Origin: Monoplex corrugatus
Lineage: Eukaryota; Mollusca; Gastropoda; Littorinimorpha; Ranellidae
Assembly: GCA_030674185.1 (NCBI GenBank)
Contig: JAPXFY010000026.1
Location: 53,962,712-54,026,711, forward strand
Length of the DNA stretch: 64,000 nucleotides
Direction: 5' to 3'
In this document: positions 35,086 through 45,049 of the stretch, in pieces
How positions within the stretch are numbered: position 1 is the stretch's first letter
Layout of the letters: the number at the start of each line of letters is the position of its first letter
Position numbers and translations under genes: made by a program
Notes under the pieces: generated by a model
What the model saw: the letters and a program-made list of their open reading frames with translations, nothing else
The model's database searches: none
Told to the model about the DNA's origin: nothing

Positions 35086-36615
35086 GGCCGTCCTATCGTG
35101 TCAGCTTGCAACTGCCCCACTGAAAACATTTCTCAGTTTCTTGACCACATTTTGCAACCTATAGTCCAGGCTTTGCCTACCTTCATCAAAGACACTAACC
35201 ATACATTGGATCTGATTCAAATATTAAATGAAGACCACACCTTCAAACCCCAATACCTGTTCACTTTGGATGTGACCTCTCTGTACACCAGCATACCCCA
35301 CTCCGACGGGTTAAAAGCTCTCCAACATTTTCTGGACAAACGACGTGACCAAACATTGTCCACTTCAACCCTTGTCCGACTTGCCGAACTGGTTCTTACC
35401 ATGAACACATTTTCGTTCGGAGATGAGACGTTCTGGCAAGTTAGCGGAGTCGCCATGGGTACTAAGATGGGCCCTAGCTATGCCTGCTTATTCATGGGAT
35501 ATTTGGAGGAACATATCCTACAACAATACAAGAAACCCAAACCTGAATTATACAAAAGATACATAGACGATTGCATTGGCATGACATCCCTCGATCATGA
35601 CCAACTTTTACAATTCATCCACTACGTTCAAACGTTTCACCCATCCATCAAGTTCACATATGAAATTTCAAACACATCCATAAGCTTCCTGGATATCGAA
35701 GTTTCCCTTCAATCTGAACAACTAGTCACTACAGTCCACTACAAACCTACAGATTCACATTCCTACCTGGACTACCAATCATCTCACACTTCCAACACCA
35801 GAAACAGCATTCCCTACTCGCAGTTCTTGAGACTACGACGCCTCTGCTCAGACGAAGACAATTTTCAGGACAAAGCAGTTGAAATGACTAGATTTTTCCT
35901 GCGCAGACATTACCCACCCGAGGTCATCAATGAAGCCCGGAAAAAAGTCAGCTCTGTCTCTCGGCTAAATGCCCTCCATTCAAAGCCCAAAGCTGTCACA
36001 GAGGATCGGCCAGTCCTCAGTCTAGTTTACCACCCGTCCGTGCACCTCATAAAAAGGATCATCTTGTCCAACTGGAACATTTTGCGATCCAGTCCCACTA
36101 CAGGTGAAACCTTTGACAAGCGCCCTTTGATCGTCTACAAGAGAGACACCAATCTCCGCGACTTGCTGGTGCATTCGAATCTCAGCAAACCAGTCAGCCA
36201 ACCTCCAGGAACCTCTCCATGCAACAAACCTAAATGCAAGACTTGTCCTTTCTTGTGCTCAGCCACCACAGTCAAAGGCCCCAAATCTCATATGAGAATT
36301 ACAAAACATTTCAACTGTCAAACTTATAACATTGTCTACTTGATCAGCTGCTCTAAATGTTCCCAATTGTATATTGGTGAAACTGGACGCACTCTTGACA
36401 CACGTTTCAAAGAACACTTGGCTGATATCCGCCATCAAAGGGATAAAACTATCCCCAATCACTTCAACCAATCAGACCACTCAATCAATGACATCCGAGT
36501 GAAAGGTCTGTGGCTTCTACACAATAACAGCACCATAGACAGGAAAGACAGAGAATCCCACCTCATAAATAAACTTGGAACACGCAAACCACATGGTCTT
36601 AACGACAAACCATGA
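35086..36615 (+). CDS. PLE reverse transcriptase with GIY-YIG endonuclease (partial)
   Basis: The open frame can be read from GRPIVSACNCPTENIS at 35086 (the family's entry to the RT core) to the stop at 36615. It contains FTLDVTSLYTSIPH (motif A), GVAMGTKMGPSYACLF (motif B), YKRYIDDCIGM (motif C, YIDD) and SISFLDIEVSL. A thumb follows (HYKPTDSHSYLDYQSSH; FFLRRHYP). Next are a Cys cluster CNKPKCKTCPFLC and a GIY-YIG nuclease (NIVYLISCSKCSQLYIGETG, then RTLDTRFKEHL and the metal-binding Glu in RESHLINKLGT). Catalytic residues of both domains are present and there is no internal stop. The protein would nick DNA and prime cDNA synthesis. It lacks the usual N-terminal region, so it is unlikely to be autonomous. 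Confidence 0.92.
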   Translation, partial: GRPIVSACNCPTENISQFLDHILQPIVQALPTFIKDTNHTLDLIQILNEDHTFKPQYLFTLDVTSLYTSIPHSDGLKALQHFLDKRRDQTLSTSTLVRLAELVLTMNTFSFGDETFWQVSGVAMGTKMGPSYACLFMGYLEEHILQQYKKPKPELYKRYIDDCIGMTSLDHDQLLQFIHYVQTFHPSIKFTYEISNTSISFLDIEVSLQSEQLVTTVHYKPTDSHSYLDYQSSHTSNTRNSIPYSQFLRLRRLCSDEDNFQDKAVEMTRFFLRRHYPPEVINEARKKVSSVSRLNALHSKPKAVTEDRPVLSLVYHPSVHLIKRIILSNWNILRSSPTTGETFDKRPLIVYKRDTNLRDLLVHSNLSKPVSQPPGTSPCNKPKCKTCPFLCSATTVKGPKSHMRITKHFNCQTYNIVYLISCSKCSQLYIGETGRTLDTRFKEHLADIRHQRDKTIPNHFNQSDHSINDIRVKGLWLLHNNSTIDRKDRESHLINKLGTRKPHGLNDKP

Positions 36616-36958
36616 GTAACAAAATTCAGACATACCGTTTCATGTCTCTTCCTGTTCCCACGCCTACCAGATTCTTGGCACCGGGCACAATCTACTCCCT
36701 TATCTCTTGGCTCTTGCCCTGTGCCTTCTTCAGAACAGGGCTATATCGATATAGCATGGCCACTTCTCAAAATTGCAGAACTTATCTCACTTCCCTTTTG
36801 ACATCACAGTTGCCTCCCCTCTCCCCTTTTCTTACTACTGCTCATGATGACATGGGCATTCCATCTCTTACCCACTGGACGAGGCGGCAGGGAAGTTTTT
36901 AGTCCCGTTTTTATTATCCATTGTTTGGTGTCTGTGATTTGTCTGTGACCGTGCGTTC

Positions 36959-36994
36959 GCGCTTGACAAAGGCTATTTGGCCGAAAATTTGCGC
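36959..36994 (+). ncRNA. Hammerhead-ribozyme-like motif in the PLE 3' region
   Basis: Layout: GCGC, core TTGACAA, A, GGC-TATTTG-GCC (stem II), GAAA, ATTT, GCGC. The outer GCGC/GCGC would form stem I, GGC/GCC stem II, and AAAUUU a minimal stem III. The core differs from the canonical CUGANGA by C3 to U and G8 to A, which keeps the 3-8 pair. PLEs are known to carry minimal hammerheads, so the position is right. Activity cannot be judged from sequence. Confidence 0.5.
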
Positions 36995-37090
36995 TTGTTT
37001 TGTTTTGTCTTGTTGGAGACGCGCTTACATTGGTTTTCTTGTTCTTCTGGTTTGTGTTTGCTTGGGCGCGGGCAGTCACTCTTGTTTAGC

Positions 37091-38433
37091 GCCTGAAGGA
37101 AAACATAATCTTGGGACAACCTGTCCAGAATGGCATGACCTCACACGAGAATGAGGCAATGGAATTCCATCTGGGACTGAGAGTCTGCTTCAGGGCTGTT
37201 CTCCACGCTTCTGTTGTTGCTCGTTGCTAAACTATCCAGGTGTCAACCGGGCCTGAAAGATTCAGACACCTTATTGTTGCTGAAAAAATTTGAGTAATAT
37301 GCTCAATAACGCACCCGTGAAGTGGAGACTCGACTGTGTGGTCCCAGTCTTCCCAATAAGCCGATAGCTCGATCACCTCTCTTTAGCAATCATTTTCAGG
37401 GTTGGTAAAGGTGAGCGCACCTCTACGTGCACTGTATCTTGCTCCGTTGCCTACGGGGCGCACGCCGGCGTGCGCTGACTGATTGCTCCGTTCCCTACGG
37501 CGCGCACCTATACGTGCGCTGTACTTTTGAAAAATTCTTGTAGTCAAACCCTCGCACTTTAAGTGACAAAACTTATTTCAGACTACAGTGGAATGATCCC
37601 ACCATAGCATAATGCTGTCATTTATTAATTCAAGCCCGGTTCACAGACACTTTTTGTACGTAAAACAGAGTAGGGGCCTACCCTCGCTAGGTTATTCCGA
37701 CCTGGTCTTGTCGAACACATTTCGTGTCAACACAGGCGCTTGACTCTGTACATCTTCCTGCCCCGAGCAATGTTTACCCTATAGACATAATATTTTGAAA
37801 AAGATGACGAGGACGACGCGATGATTATATTGTATGTGTGGGTGTGTTTTTTGTGCGCGTGAGTTTGGTTTATATCCCTCTGCCTCTGTGTACATGTGTA
37901 TATTATCGCGTCTGTAACATACACTTGTACCTACACACATACGTACATACACACACATATATGACTGCATAAAACTAGGTCTAGATTACATATTTCACAG
38001 AGATTGCATCTCTCCCACCACCTCCCACTGCCCCCCCCCCCTCTGTCTCTCGCCCCCCCTTCCCCCCTCTTTGTCACGTCATCCCTATTTTATCATCGAG
38101 TGATCTGTATTGTCGACGCTTCTTGACCTTTCGTCAACATGTCTTTCCGTGACACTCCAGTTCTTCAAGTAAAGTAGACAGGCCTGGTGATCCATGTCAG
38201 TTTGAAGAGGCACTTGACAGCTCTGGTAGCTAAGTCCGGCCTACTTGATTAGTTGTGCCAAAGATCAGGCCAGTCTTAGTTTGCAGGGACACTTAGCTTG
38301 GAGGCAACATCTTTCCTGATTATTCCGTCTGTGCTTGTGACCAGAGAAAACACTTCAAGTGTCTGTCCAGGTCTGATGTTTGCCATCTGTTGAATAACAG
38401 GAACGTGTCATTTCTATCTTATCTGCTACAGGC

Positions 38434-38436
<3 letters not shown>
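37091..38436. other. Gap without recognised gene
   Basis: At 37410-37530 a GC-rich block 'gcgcacctctacgtgc...ttgctccgttgcctacgg' is followed by a similar copy (gcgcacctatacgtgcgctgt). The rest is unremarkable, with a short C-rich run near 38030. Confidence 0.4.

Positions 38437-38525
<89 letters not shown>
38437..38525. repeat. (GA)n microsatellite
   Basis: About 43 GA units with one AAAG interruption. Confidence 0.95.
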
Positions 38526-38527
<2 letters not shown>

Positions 38528-39124
38528 GTGTGGATTACTTTTCCGTGCGCCTGTGCTTGCTCTGTCTGTTCTGTGCTACCAAAGAACTACATTTCTGACT
38601 TCGTGAAAACTTTACCAATTACGTGTGTTTGTCAAGATCAGCATGTGGCTTGTGAAAATGAGAACCACTGCTTTTGGTTATACATACATGTACTGCTTAT
38701 ATGCATAATGGAAAACATAAGACCTGACTGTAGTGGAAAACGTACTTGTGCTGAGTGATTGATCGAAAAATGCTATGTGATTCGTCTTTAATTGTAAGCC
38801 AAATTCCGTCAAATTCTTTTAAAATGAATTGCTGTTGATAGTGGAATGCACTATAGATGTAAGTGTATAAGGTTAGTGCTGTTTAGGTGTCAATTTGTTG
38901 AAATATTACGACTAAATAGTGATCATCAAACCTTGGAAAGTTTTTTTTCTTCGTCATAGTTACCTGATGTGTGCCAGCAATGTCTTGCTATGGAATTTCC
39001 GAGGGTGTTGAAAGTACGTTTATTTAAAAGTCGTTAAAATTTCCTTTTCAAACATATCAAATATGATACCAACACTGGTCAAAAACAACATGTAAAATAA
39101 ATGAGAAAGATGCCAAACTCGCTA

Positions 39125-39300
39125 CGTTGGTAGGGAATCGGCGCGTCCAGCTGTTTACGAAAGGGGGGAAAAGCTGCCTAGCAGCCATACGTAGGGATAA
39201 TGAATCCACGACCTCCCAGTCAGTTGTCTGTTGTGCTGAGCACTTCGCCGTGTTGACTGGTCATGTGGATGAGCACTGTCCTCATAATGCCAGCCCCGAG
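39125..39300 (-). mobile_element. Possible tRNA-derived SINE remnant
   Basis: The stretch 'gaatccacgacctcccagtc...gagcacttcgcc' on the plus strand resembles the reverse complement of a tRNA-like B-box/acceptor region seen in SINEs. Only one copy is seen here, so this is weak. Confidence 0.3.
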
Positions 39301-39418
39301 AAATGTTAGGTCTCTACGACCTCATTCCCTTAAGACCTTTACACAAGGAGACCTCTCAACTCCATGCTTTGACGTTTCAGAAAACTAAAACTGAAACAGT
39401 ATAAATACTATTTTCCAG

Positions 39419-39552
39419 GATGCAAGACTAACGTGAAAGAAGGAAAACAGAGCAAGGAGCCACCATGGACTCGCCTCGACAGACTCAAGACTGTCGTGAT
39501 GTCAGCATGATGCAGTCTGTGCAGTCATCAGTAGATTCAGCTAACGTTGCAG
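39419..39552 (+). CDS. Candidate first coding exon of the NTPase/ankyrin gene
   Basis: The acceptor ctattttccag precedes 39419. A strong Kozak context GAGCCACCATGG puts the start at 39465. The frame reads MDSPRQTQDCRDVSMMQSVQ, then SSVDSANVA, and reaches GCAG|GTTGGA at 39552, one base into the next codon. The large exon at 45810 starts with the other two bases (GT AAC), so the joined codon is Gly and the frame continues through the P-loop. The donor is not a strong consensus and there is no transcript evidence, so the link is a model. Confidence 0.42.
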
Positions 39553-39604
39553 GTTGGAACTCTTTTCTGTTTTCTCCCCTCACAGAAGGTTCACAGAAGG
39601 TTAT

Positions 39605-39977
39605 AGGAACCAAGGAAAAAAAATCAGAGCGCGTATTTAATACAACCAGACAGGACAGGCTCAAATTTTCGGCCAAAGCGTAGACGTAGGGATAATGAAC
39701 AAATGAACAAACACCAAATACAAAAATTAACAGAAAAAGACTAAAACTTCCCTGCTGCTTCGTCCAGTGGGAGTCTTTTTTCTCCTAATTTTTGTATTTG
39801 GTGTTTGTTCGTTTGTGATTTTACGTCTGCGTTTGACAAAGGCAAGTTGGCCGAAAATTTACGCCTGTCTTGTCTGGCTGTATTGAATACGCGTTCTGAT
39901 TTTTTTCGTGGTCTTTTTTTTTCCTGGTTCCTGTTTGTTTGAACGTGGGCAGTCACACTTGTTTGGGATTTCTTATT
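39605..39977. mobile_element. Inverted dimer of PLE termini with 12-bp flanking repeats
   Basis: A left arm (about 39605-39738) on the minus strand and a right arm (about 39771-39970) on the plus strand both contain the PLE terminal block (GGCCGAAAATTT.., tatt.aatacgcg, ttcctggttcc). They share 'aacaaacaccaaatacaaaa' near the centre. The direct repeat ACAGAAGGTTAT lies at 39593-39604 and 39978-39989. There is no coding part. Confidence 0.8.
39829..39864 (+). ncRNA. Second hammerhead-like motif in PLE terminus
   Basis: Same layout as at 36959: GCGT, TTGACAA, A, GGC-AAGTTG-GCC, GAAA, ATTT, ACGC. The outer stem differs from the first copy by a paired change (C-G to T-A), and the loop differs freely. 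The minus-strand partner in the left arm has lost the TTGACAAAGGC part. Confidence 0.5.
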
Positions 39978-40326
39978 ACAGAAGGTTATGGTTCTGTCTC
40001 AAAAGGTACATTGCAAACACAAAAAAATTAGTAACTTGAATTCATATATGAGCCAGCATTATCATAAAAGAGCATATATGTACTTACGATTTTAAATCAG
40101 TTGAAATTGAAATTTGTGAAGTGTGTTCCCAATGTACGGTTTGTTTGTTTTTTCCTCCTACGTTTATCATCCATCAGGTTTTACTCAACAGAACAAATCA
40201 GCTCACAAGCACAATGTTTATGGGTGTGTTTGTTCATTTGCTTGACTCTTACATTGCGTGTGATAATATTTCGTTTGTTACATCTTTTAACGTCTATTCA
40301 CATATGCGCTTTTAGACGAAAAAGGA

Positions 40327-40457
40327 GAAATAAATAAATAAATAAATAGATAAATAAATAGATAAATAAGTACATAACCAACCAACCAACCAACCAACCA
40401 ACCAACACCAACCAACCAACCAATCAGCCAACCAACCAACCAACCAACCAACCAACC
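40327..40457. repeat. (AAAT)n and (CCAA)n microsatellite
   Basis: About 12 AAAT/AGAT units, then about 18 CCAA units. Confidence 0.95.
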
Positions 40458-40884
40458 TTTTTGCCCTTGGTGATGGCAACTTTCGTTTTGACTCCGTTGC
40501 TGACGTATATGTTGTCCTTAGAAAAATAAAAGAAAAAGGAATTTGACTGCCAGTTACCGCCTAAACTGGCTTATCTCTTTAGCAACCCTTTCGGTTACTG
40601 AGAAACTCATCTGAGCACTTTGTGTCATCTCTTTCCCTACTCATTTATAAACCAGGAAAAGCAGTTACAAAAGCCAAGTCACATACCATGAAATTTGCAG
40701 ACAGCTACTTTCAAGGTTGATCATTTCTCAGACTTGTATAATCTAACTCTCTGGATTTTGTATATCATTACAACTCTTGGCACAATAATCTGCTTGACAT
40801 CTATGCTGCTGTAGTCACATGTAATATCACAGATCATACCTCAGCATCATAATAATATATATATCATGGTCGATGAAGTCCAAC
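40458..40884. other. Gap without recognised feature
   Basis: No open frame or repeat of note. It lies in the presumed intron of the NTPase/ankyrin gene. Confidence 0.4.
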
Positions 40885-41140
40885 CTAGCACTTTAGAAGT
40901 GTACCCTCATGTGGGATCTCAGGCCAAAGTCTGATGCACACAGGCGGTTGCATACTGGACACTCAATGGAACGCTCTGCAGAGTTGGTTCTGGCCTTTAT
41001 TGCTGCACGCTTTTCCACTTGGCTGATTCGTCTTTTATTTTCATAAGCTTATGTTCCCTTGCGAATAGCTTGCCTCCATTCAGACCTGTTTTGGGCTATG
41101 ATTTCCCATCGTTCTTCATCAATGTTACGTAGATGTCCTT
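40885..41140 (-). mobile_element. LINE-C C-terminal fragment with C2H2 finger
   Basis: Minus strand reads KGHLRNIDEERWEIIAQNRS, EWRQAIRKGT, then a stop, then KRRISQVEKRAAIKARTN and a finger CPVCNRLCASDFGLRSHMRV. This is the same tail architecture as the copy ending at 32187, but a diverged subfamily. Confidence 0.8.
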
Positions 41141-41845
41141 TAATCAAAATCAAGCAGAGCAAACACAGACGGGGTCAAGCGATGTTTGTGCAAAACTCAT
41201 TAGACAAAAAGCAGTAGATGGCTGACAGAATCACTAACTCAGATTCTTTTAAGGAACTTTTATAACTGAATGGCCAGATGATGGGTATAACAACTTAACT
41301 TATCGTTCCAAACAATTTTCCATCCAAATGCTACCACCTCCTGACAATTTCAGTGCATTTCTCAGAAAAACTTTTTTTAGCTCCAACTACGACGGTCCTG
41401 ACGGTCAAATACAGTGTGGAGAAGGTGAACACCCTAGCGACTTCCCTCAGCAGATCCCACATGATACTCACATGGATTGGACCATAGATAGGGCTGTTCT
41501 GGCTCTGATCAAGAGAACTGGATGTCATCATCTCGTCAACTTATTCACGACGAGATTCAGTCACAGGATTCCTGTCTCAGTCTCTCCAGTTCCAGACCCA
41601 TCGGTATGAATGATTGACGTCCTCTCAGTTGCTTGGTCTGGCCTGTAAGTGTATGGCCTCCTACCTCTTCCCATTCTAGGAATGGTGCGAAGAAAGGCCA
41701 GAAAGGGCCTGACCACTCGTTCTACATGTAGTAGCTCCCTAGTGGTCCAGCCTTGTTTTTTTCACCTTTATTTTTATTCATTTTGTTTTACAATGAGCAT
41801 ACACCAATTCACAATGTAGTAGTAACTAAAATAATTGCACATGAT
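41141..41845. other. Gap with unassigned open frames
   Basis: A 93-codon plus-strand frame at 41328-41609 has no recognisable motif and is probably chance. Confidence 0.35.
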
Positions 41846-42511
41846 GTAATAATACCAGAGATTCTATCGACCACTTCCTGTGGAACTGCTTCTGTGTCCG
41901 TACCTTTTGGAACTTAATAGAACATTTAATCAATGAAAAATGCGAACGTACTTCGGTGTTGATCAAACTGTAAAAACAGAATATTCGATCTGTTCATAAT
42001 GCTTGCAAAATCATTTATCTATGAACGTAAGATTGACAAATCATGCACATAAGAGGAACATTTTGCAAACCTGACAACATACATAAAACATTTATCAATA
42101 TTACATACACTGGAGGTTTCAAGGTGAACATCAAAATTTAAAAACATGTCATTAAAACGAATTTTTTCTCTATTGAGAAAACAATAGTTTATAATTATTC
42201 CAATGAGCATTAAAGACAGACAAGCGAACGTATTTTAACATTACACTGTTCAGTTTTGAATCTTCTATTAAGAAGTCATTGAAAAGAAAGTACATTCCGA
42301 ATATATACATTCGGAACACATTTGTCAATTTTACGTTTATATAGATAAATGATTTTGCAAGCATTATATTCAGATCGAATATTCTATCTGTTTTTACGGT
42401 TTGATCAACACCGAAGTATTTTTCATTGATTAAATGTTCTGTTAAGTTCCAAAAGTTACGGACACAGGAGCAGTTCCACAGGAAGAGTTCAATAGTCTCT
42501 TGCATTATTAC
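41846..42511. mobile_element. Tx1/L1-like LINE C-terminal fragments as an inverted repeat
   Basis: The minus-strand frame 42170-42505 reads QETIELFLWNCSCVRNFWNL, then TEHLINEKYFGVD, the zinc-binding C-terminal block (LxWxCxxxxxFW) of Tx1/L1-group reverse transcriptases. Bases 41846-42040 are an inverted second copy of 42320-42511, about 85 percent alike by eye and damaged by indels. Confidence 0.75.
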
Positions 42512-42586
42512 ACCGTGTACAGTTTAGCGTAGATTGGTTTTTGTAGCCTCTGTTTTTGTCACAATTTCCTTCACTGAAGTTTTATT

Positions 42587-42635
42587 TCGCACACACACAC
42601 ACGCGCGCGCGCGCATATACACACACGCGCGCGCG

Positions 42636-42668
<33 letters not shown>

Positions 42669-42724
42669 ACACACAGAGTCAAACACACACACACGCACAG
42701 TCACACACACACACACGCACTGAG

Positions 42725-42761
<37 letters not shown>

Positions 42762-42786
42762 ACGCACGCACGCACGCACGCGCGCA

Positions 42787-42818
<32 letters not shown>

Positions 42819-42935
42819 CTTTACAGTCTAAAACCATACATGGGAACAGATAATAAAAAAATCTCTCTCACACACACACAGAGTCACACACACACACATA
42901 CACACACAGACACACACACAGACACACACACACAG

Positions 42936-42969
<34 letters not shown>

Positions 42970-43061
42970 ACACACACACACACAGACACACACAGACACA
43001 CCACACCGACACACACACACAGACACACACAGACACATACACACACAGACACACACACACA

Positions 43062-43102
<41 letters not shown>

Positions 43103-43132
43103 ACACACACACACGCACACACACACACACAC
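42587..43132. repeat. Long (CA)n array with CG-rich variants
   Basis: CA repeats with CGCG, GCAC and CAGA variants, interrupted once at 42818-42870. Confidence 0.95.
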
Positions 43133-43505
43133 AGTCCTTGAAGATCTGAGATACTAGTCAATTCAGCCAAAGTAGTACCATAATCCAAATCATTTCAGAT
43201 TAACAATGCTTGTGGCTTTAAAGAAAGTGTAGAATTAGAAATCTGGCAGCATAAATCTATAAAAGTTTTAACAGAAGAGAGATTGCCTTGTCTTAAAGTT
43301 AAATTCTATTGATGCGTGACTGCTAAACCTAGTTATACCCTCTTATTGTAATACCGGAGAATGACTGTTACTCATATTGCATTCTCAAAATACTTGAAAT
43401 ATGCATATTATCTAAGAAGGACTGTATTATATTTTGTGTTTGCATTATATTAATAATTTGTTCATATGGGGCTTGGCATTTTTTAATAAATTTCTGATTC
43501 TGATT
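43133..43505. other. Gap without recognised feature
   Basis: AT-rich unique sequence. No gene seen. Confidence 0.45.
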
Positions 43506-43507
43506 CT

Positions 43508-43769
43508 CACTAACTCTCTCTCTCTCTGTCTCACTTAGTCCAAGTAGTCTCTTCATCACTGTCTCTCTCTCTCTCTCTCGTTCTCTCTCTATCTTTCTCT
43601 GTGTCTCACTTTGTCCAAATAGTCTCTTCACCACTCTCTCTCTCTGTGTGTCTCACTTAGTCCAAATAGTTTCTTCATCACTCTCTCTCTCTCTCTCTCT
43701 GTCTTTCCCTCTCTGTGTCTCTCTGTTGTCTCGCTTAGTCCAAATAGTCACTTCGTCACTCTCTGTTTG

Positions 43770-43800
<31 letters not shown>

Positions 43801-44217
43801 GTGTCTCGCTCTGTCTCTCTCTCTTTCTCTCCGTCTCTCTCTCTGTCTCACTTAGTCTAAATAAAATCGTCTCTTCATCTCTCTGTCTCTCTCTTGTCTG
43901 TCTCGCTTAGTCCAAATAGCCTCTTCATCTCTCCCTCTCTCTCTCTCTCTTTCTCTCGCTCTCTCTCTCTCTCTGTGACTCATCTCACTTAGTCCAGATA
44001 GTCTCATCATCATCTCTCTCTCTCTTCATCTCTTCTCTCTCTCTCTATCTCACATGCTCCAAATAGTCTCTTCATCAGTGTTACATATAATTGTTACAGC
44101 AGCGTTGCCAGCGGAACCTCAGCAGTTTGGTCTGCTAACGGCAAATCTCTGTGATGAATATGCATCATCGTTTTTACAAGGTATCGGTCATTTTTGTAAT
44201 GTAATGTGCTGTTATGC

Positions 44218-44248
<31 letters not shown>

Positions 44249-44520
44249 TTATCTGTCTGTCTGTCACTCACTTAGTCCAAATAGTCTCTTCACCACCCTC
44301 TCTCTGTCTCTCTGTCTGGCTGGCTGTCTTTCTCTCTATCTCACTTAGTCCAAACAATCTCTTCATCACTCTGTGTGTGTCTCTTTCTGTCTCTCTCTCT
44401 TAGTCCAAACAGTCTCTTCACCACTCTCTTTGTGTCTCTCTGTCTCTGTATCTGTCTGTCTGTCTGTCTGTCTTCCTCTTTCTTCCTCTCTCTATCTCAC
44501 TTAGTCCAAATAGTGTGTTA
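43508..44520. repeat. Irregular minisatellite: 'ctcacttagtccaaatagtc' core between CT arrays
   Basis: The core CTCACTTAGTCCAAATAGTC plus tcttcatcac occurs about twelve times (43533, 43607, 43651, 43731, 43846, 43902, 43984, 44048, 44268, 44340, 44399, 44498), separated by CT/CTGT runs of changing length. One unique insert lies at 44075-44215. Confidence 0.9.
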
Positions 44521-44589
44521 TACTGTTATTCTAATATAATAAGTCGTGTTGCTTGTCTTTGCTTCTCTCGTCTTTTTCTAATCTTCTTT

Positions 44590-44838
44590 ATTGATGATGA
44601 CAGGCAACAGTCATAGGACATTTTATGAGGAAAGAGAAATTAGAGCACCTGGTCACAACAGGAAAGCTGGAGGGAAAGAGATCACTAGGTAGACCCTGGG
44701 AGAAAATATTGGACGGACTTGCAGAGTGGCCGAGGACAGAGAAGGTGGGAGATGTACTTGCAGCGACAAGGGATAAATTCGTGTGGAGGGCCATGATCGC
44801 CAACGCCATGCGGCAGGGTACATGATGATGATGATGTC
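44590..44838 (+). mobile_element. LINE-B 3' end fragment
   Basis: The frame reads GHFMRKEKLEHLVTTGKLEG, then RSLGRPWEKILDGLAEWPRT and WRAMIANAMRQGT, followed by ATGATGATG. It is the cleanest example of the LINE-B tail in the window and is 5'-truncated. Confidence 0.9.
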
Positions 44839-45049
44839 GTGTTGTATTGCGTTGTATTGCATAGCATTGAATAGTAATGCATTTCATTTTATTACAACGG
44901 ATTGTATGACAGTATAATGTATTATCATTGTAACGTATCATATTGTATTTACCTTAATAATACTGCATTTTGTATCGTACTGCATTTCAGTCGAAAAGGT
45001 AACGTCAGGTCTTTTGCACAGCATTATAATGAATGTATCTCTCATTTGT

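Larger units (their letters stand above)
35086..37090 (+). mobile_element. Penelope-like element (PLE), 5'-truncated
   Basis: Covers the RT/GIY-YIG ORF, about 340 bp of 3' sequence, a hammerhead-like motif at 36959-36994, and a terminal block ending GCGGGCAGTCAC plus tcttgttta. Terminal fragments of the same family lie at 30.97 and 39.6-40.0 kb. The N-terminal part of the ORF and any 5' terminal repeat are missing. Confidence 0.9.

Noticed and set aside
41328..41609. 93-codon plus-strand frame
   Set aside because: No motif, no splice context and typical chance length for this base composition.
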